Assembly: GCA_002371135.1 (NCBI GenBank)
Contig: DFGB01000061.1
Coordinates: 1-16,346 of the forward strand
DNA: 16,346 nt
Source of the DNA: Verrucomicrobia bacterium UBA3761
GTDB lineage: Bacteria > Verrucomicrobiota > Kiritimatiellia > RFP12 > UBA1067
Direction of reading: 5' to 3'
Positions 13,444 through 16,346 of the stretch are shown here, in pieces (within the stretch, counting starts at the first letter, position 1; every line of letters starts with the position of its first letter). The notes below the pieces were generated by a model. It searched no databases. It saw only the letters and a list, made by a program, of their open reading frames with translations, and had not been told where the DNA came from. The position numbers were made by a program, and so were the translations under genes.

Positions 13444-16191
13444 CATCAAGAGCCGGGAGGAAATGCGCTCTGGCGGGATGCCGGTGAGGAGGTGGACGGC
13501 GCGGCGGTAGCGCGCCATCTGGGCGGAATATGTCGCATCCATGCGACGGGCGAAGGCCTCTGGCGATTCGCCGTCGCGGGGGGTGTTGGTCTTGAAATCG
13601 AGCACTCTGGCGGAGACCGTCCCCGCCGCGTCGCGCGAAAACTCGACGCGATCGAAGCGGCCGGACGACCATACGCCGCCGTCGAATATTTCGTACGCTT
13701 TCTCGCGCCAGACTTCAAAAACATCATCGCGCCGGACGAATTCCTTTTCGAGCGGCGTTTTCGCGTCGGCGGCGTCGAGCCACTCGATTTTGGAGAGGCG
13801 TTCGTGTTCGGCGACGCCCTTTTCGGCGGCGGTGGAGCGGACGCGCAGCGTTATCGTGCGCAGGTCCGGCGGCCGCGACAAGCGCGGCCCTCCCGTGCAG
13901 CAATTGGCATTGGTATTGGACTTGGCAACATTTTCACATTGGCAACGTTTCTCGAACTTCTCGTACCATCTCTCGTCGCCCATCGTCTCAAGCCCGCTTG
14001 TCCGGACGAGCGTCGAAAACTTTACCGCGCCAGGCTTCTTCGGCGCGGGAGGGACGACGAGGGTGAGCGCGTAGCGCGGACGCGTCATCGCCACATACCA
14101 CACGCACAACGATTCTGAGACCGCGCGCGAAAGCGTGAGCGAATACGCTTTTTCCGTCTCCGGCGAGAGGTCGGCGAGGTCGCGCTTGAGCCCGGGCAGG
14201 ATCCATGACGGGGAGTCGCTTGCGACGACATCGCTCTTGAGCGTTTCCAGCCCCTCGTGCTCGTATACGGGGACGAGGACGTAGTCGAACGTGAGGCCCT
14301 TGGAGCGGTGGATTGTCAAGATGCGGACGGACGAAACATCCGCGACTTCGCGTTTCACGACGCTCTTCAGATAATCGGCGAACTCGCCGTAGGTGGAGTC
14401 CGGCGCGAGGGAGGCTTCAAACCTGGCGGCGGCGCGGACGAGGTCCGCAAAGCGCGATTCGGTGAATTCGTCCCACTCGTCGGGCTTGATGGCGCGGCGG
14501 ACCTCGCGCAGCATGCGCTGGAGGCCGAGGGTGGTGAGCATGCAAGCGGCGTCGCGCGAGACTTCGCCTATTCCAGGGTCGCTCGCGGGATACAAGGCGC
14601 GGTAGAGCGGCGTCGCCTTTATATGGCCGAAGGAGAGCTCGTCGCCGGGGTGTTCGGCGAGGCGCACGAGCGCCACGAACGCGTTGAGGACGGGGGTGTC
14701 GAGAATCGCGCTCTGCCCTTCCCAGACGGCGGGGATCCCGGCGCGCAGGAGTTCGTTCGCGATCATCTCCCCGAACGAATTCTTGCGCACGAGAATTGCG
14801 CATGAGAGGCCGCGTTCCCACGGGCGGACGGCGTCGAGTTCATTGACGAGAGGCGCTATGAAATCGACCGACCGCGACTGCGCGGAGCTCTTAGGCGCTT
14901 CGACCACATGCACGAACCCCTCGGACGACCGGTCTACGGAAACATGCTCTTCGCATGGCCAATCGGGGGCGATGTCGCCTAGTTTCGTCTTGTTGAAAAC
15001 GCAATCGACGGCGGCGGAGATTTCCTTGCGGTAGCGATAGGAGTTCTTCAGGGCGAGGATGCGGTAGAACTCAGGCACGCCCTCTTCGTCGAAAATCCTC
15101 TCGTCGCCCGAGCGCCAGCCGTAGATGGCCTGCTTCTTGTCGCCGACGATGAACACGCTCTTGCGCTGGCGGGCCTCGTGGACGAGATTTTCGATGGCGC
15201 CCCACTGGTCGCGACTGGTATCCTGGAATTCATCGAGCGCCCAATGGACGATATGCGCGTCGAGGCGGTATTCGAGTGCCAATTTGTCCGCGAGGGCGAG
15301 GTCGGCGAGGCGGCGGGTGATATCCTGGAACGTGATGCGGCCGCGAGAGCGGACGGCGCGGTCGTATTCCTTCTCGAAGAAATGGACGAGCGCGTAGACG
15401 CCCTTGGCCTTTTCGAGGGATGTCGCGAGCATGTAGCCCTTCGCAAGGCGCATGGCCCGCGCGGCGGCCTCGGCGGCGCCGGGGGTCTTGGCGATTGCGA
15501 GAGGTATGTTGCGGGGGAGCTTCTTGCCGGAGAACGTCTCGACGTCCTGAATGAAATTGTCGGCGCCCTTCATGCCGGCGCAGCGCTCGCGGACGGGGTC
15601 GGCGAGGCGGTGGATTTCGTCGAGCGTGGCGGCGAGTTCCGCCGGCGCGCCGTCCGGCCACACCCTCGCCGCGTCGCCCCACGCGTACGGATCGCGCCGG
15701 GCGAGATACGCCGCGTGCCACTCTTTCACGAGCGCCTTGTATTTTTCAAGGTACGAGCGCGACGCCTCGTCCGAGTCCCATATGCGGAAATTCGCGACGA
15801 GCAGCTTCTTCACGACGTCGTCGTCCGACGTGAGCAAGGCGAGCGCCGCGCTCTCGCGCGCCTTGTCTCCGGCGTAGTCCTCCAGAATCGCAATCTCGCC
15901 CGCGAGCCCCAGCTCCAGCGGGAACGACTGCAAGTAGCGCATGAGGAAGCTATCGAGCGTGCCGATGAGCGAGAGGTGCTGAGTCTCGATCACCTCGCGG
16001 AGAAACGCATATTCCTTCTTCTGTGCGAGGCGCTGGACGAAACGCGAAAAGATCTCGCCGGCCGCGGCGCGGGAAAACGTGAGCGCGACGATTTCGCGCG
16101 CCGCAGTCCCCGCGCGCATCGCCGCGACCATGCGCCTCACGAGCGCATACGTCTTGCCCGCCCCGGCATTCGCTTTGATTATCTTGTTCAT
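13423..16191 (-). CDS. UvrD/Rep-family helicase with C-terminal RecB-type nuclease (AddA-like)
   Basis: A 922-residue superfamily 1A helicase fused to a RecB-family nuclease, as in AddA, which processes DNA ends for recombination with AddB. Helicase motifs are Walker A KANAGAGKT (6-14), Ia LTFSRAAAGEI (37-47), II ALDEFQDTS (318-326), III FIVGDKKQAIYGWR (347-360), V TIHRSKGLTFDYV (626-638) and VI YVAMTRPR (699-706). Nuclease residues are H796, D847 (GRFD), D865/K867 (LDFKT) and Q891-x3-Y895. It is shorter than typical AddA (about 1,200 residues), and no AddB is present in the window; it may lie beyond 16346. The start MNKIIKANAGAGKT places Walker A at the very N-terminus, which is normal. No Shine-Dalgarno is seen; the leader is entirely repeat DNA. 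Residues 748-778 are an odd low-complexity linker partly encoded by a 26-bp palindromic repeat. Confidence 0.88.
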   Translation of the reverse strand: MNKIIKANAGAGKTYALVRRMVAAMRAGTAAREIVALTFSRAAAGEIFSRFVQRLAQKKEYAFLREVIETQHLSLIGTLDSFLMRYLQSFPLELGLAGEIAILEDYAGDKARESAALALLTSDDDVVKKLLVANFRIWDSDEASRSYLEKYKALVKEWHAAYLARRDPYAWGDAARVWPDGAPAELAATLDEIHRLADPVRERCAGMKGADNFIQDVETFSGKKLPRNIPLAIAKTPGAAEAAARAMRLAKGYMLATSLEKAKGVYALVHFFEKEYDRAVRSRGRITFQDITRRLADLALADKLALEYRLDAHIVHWALDEFQDTSRDQWGAIENLVHEARQRKSVFIVGDKKQAIYGWRSGDERIFDEEGVPEFYRILALKNSYRYRKEISAAVDCVFNKTKLGDIAPDWPCEEHVSVDRSSEGFVHVVEAPKSSAQSRSVDFIAPLVNELDAVRPWERGLSCAILVRKNSFGEMIANELLRAGIPAVWEGQSAILDTPVLNAFVALVRLAEHPGDELSFGHIKATPLYRALYPASDPGIGEVSRDAACMLTTLGLQRMLREVRRAIKPDEWDEFTESRFADLVRAAARFEASLAPDSTYGEFADYLKSVVKREVADVSSVRILTIHRSKGLTFDYVLVPVYEHEGLETLKSDVVASDSPSWILPGLKRDLADLSPETEKAYSLTLSRAVSESLCVWYVAMTRPRYALTLVVPPAPKKPGAVKFSTLVRTSGLETMGDERWYEKFEKRCQCENVAKSNTNANCCTGGPRLSRPPDLRTITLRVRSTAAEKGVAEHERLSKIEWLDAADAKTPLEKEFVRRDDVFEVWREKAYEIFDGGVWSSGRFDRVEFSRDAAGTVSARVLDFKTNTPRDGESPEAFARRMDATYSAQMARYRRAVHLLTGIPPERISSRLLMVERLKS
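13869..13894 (-). repeat. 26-bp palindromic repeat, copy 2, inside the helicase coding sequence
   Basis: On the minus strand GGGAGGGCCGC, GCTTGTC, GCGGCCGC: the arms are identical to copy 1 and only the 7-bp loop differs. It is in frame and encodes about GGPRLSRPP (767-775) in the linker between the helicase and nuclease domains. Confidence 0.75.
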
Positions 16192-16194
16192 GAG

Positions 16195-16250
16195 GTTGAA
16201 AAGTTGAAAGGTTGAAAAGTTGAAAGGTTGAAAAGTTGAAAAGTTGAAAG
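16195..16250. repeat. 8-bp tandem repeat (GTTGAAAA/GTTGAAAG), seven units
   Basis: Seven contiguous units at 16195, 16203, 16211, 16219, 16227, 16235 and 16243, immediately upstream of the helicase start. Copy number is likely variable, which would change leader length. Confidence 0.9.
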
Positions 16251-16252
16251 GG

Positions 16253-16304
16253 CTAGAACTTCTAGAACTTCTAGACCATCTAGAACCTCTAGTTCATCTA
16301 GGAC
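16253..16304. repeat. 9-bp tandem repeat (CTAGAACTT), six units
   Basis: CTAG recurs at 16253, 16262, 16271, 16280, 16289 and 16298, an exact 9-bp period. The units drift from CTAGAACTT to CTAGACCAT, CTAGAACCT and CTAGTTCAT. Confidence 0.9.
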
Positions 16305-16346
16305 GAAAGAACTTTTCAACCTCACTACCATGCAATAGATTTTTAT

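Larger units (their letters stand above)
16192..16323. repeat. Repeat block with 14-bp terminal inverted repeats upstream of the helicase gene
   Basis: GAGGTTGAAAAGTT (16192-16205) is perfectly inverted as AACTTTTCAACCTC (16310-16323). Inside are two tandem arrays, an 8-bp and a 9-bp repeat. The helicase ATG directly abuts this block, so any promoter lies inside it or beyond the window. Confidence 0.7.

Noticed and set aside
13310..13510. Small + strand open frame past the helicase gene
   Set aside because: It runs through the degenerate palindrome, the 8-bp array and antisense helicase sequence; no protein features.

Overview
The window most likely comes from an uncultured polysaccharide-degrading member of the Kiritimatiellae / Verrucomicrobiota-Lentisphaerae group, such as a gut or rumen genome. 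This is an inference. It rests on large secreted LamG-like modular proteins, secreted multi-domain glycoside hydrolases without SusC/SusD partners, high-GC coding sequence, and many short interspersed repeat families between genes. No rRNA, tRNA or other firm phylogenetic marker is present.

Layout. Positions 1-255 hold an array of nine near-palindromic units at an exact 23-bp pitch, symmetric about position 151. Positions 350-602 hold gene debris: a sigma-factor region-4 fragment and the C-terminal scrap of a secreted protein. On the + strand follow an AAA_14/DUF4143 ATPase (718-1950) and a truncated ISAs1-type transposase (1951-2421). Everything after that is transcribed from the minus strand. 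In order of transcription: an AddA/RecB-like helicase-nuclease (16191-13423), a secreted three-module LamG-like protein (12897-9655), a secreted NPCBM-GH27 alpha-galactosidase (9489-7414), a secreted Y_phosphatase3-type phosphatase (7275-6052) and a secreted GH2 beta-mannosidase / GH5 fusion (5835-2521).

How the genes fit together. The GH27 enzyme (alpha-galactosyl side chains) and the GH2-GH5 fusion (exo- and endo-acting on a beta-mannan-like backbone) together make a plausible galactomannan-degrading pair. Their promoters are built alike. Each has an extended -10 (TGGTATAAT), a TTGC-type -35 and a TGTCTRGACA palindrome exactly 3 bp upstream of the -35, which suggests a shared regulator. The GH2-GH5 promoter sits so close to its ATG that the mRNA is probably leaderless. 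The LamG protein uses the same extended -10, but its signal peptide is encoded across a run of 13 G. Loss or gain of one G gives a stop within three codons, so it looks like a phase-variable surface or secreted protein.

The intergenic DNA is unusually rich in small repeats: (GTTGAAAR)n, (CTAGAACTT)n, (AATGTGGA)n, CACAGAG-type inverted elements, and a 26-bp palindrome GGGAGGGCCGC-N7-GCGGCCGC. The palindrome occurs in the LamG 3' UTR, inside the helicase coding sequence and, degenerate, downstream of the helicase gene.
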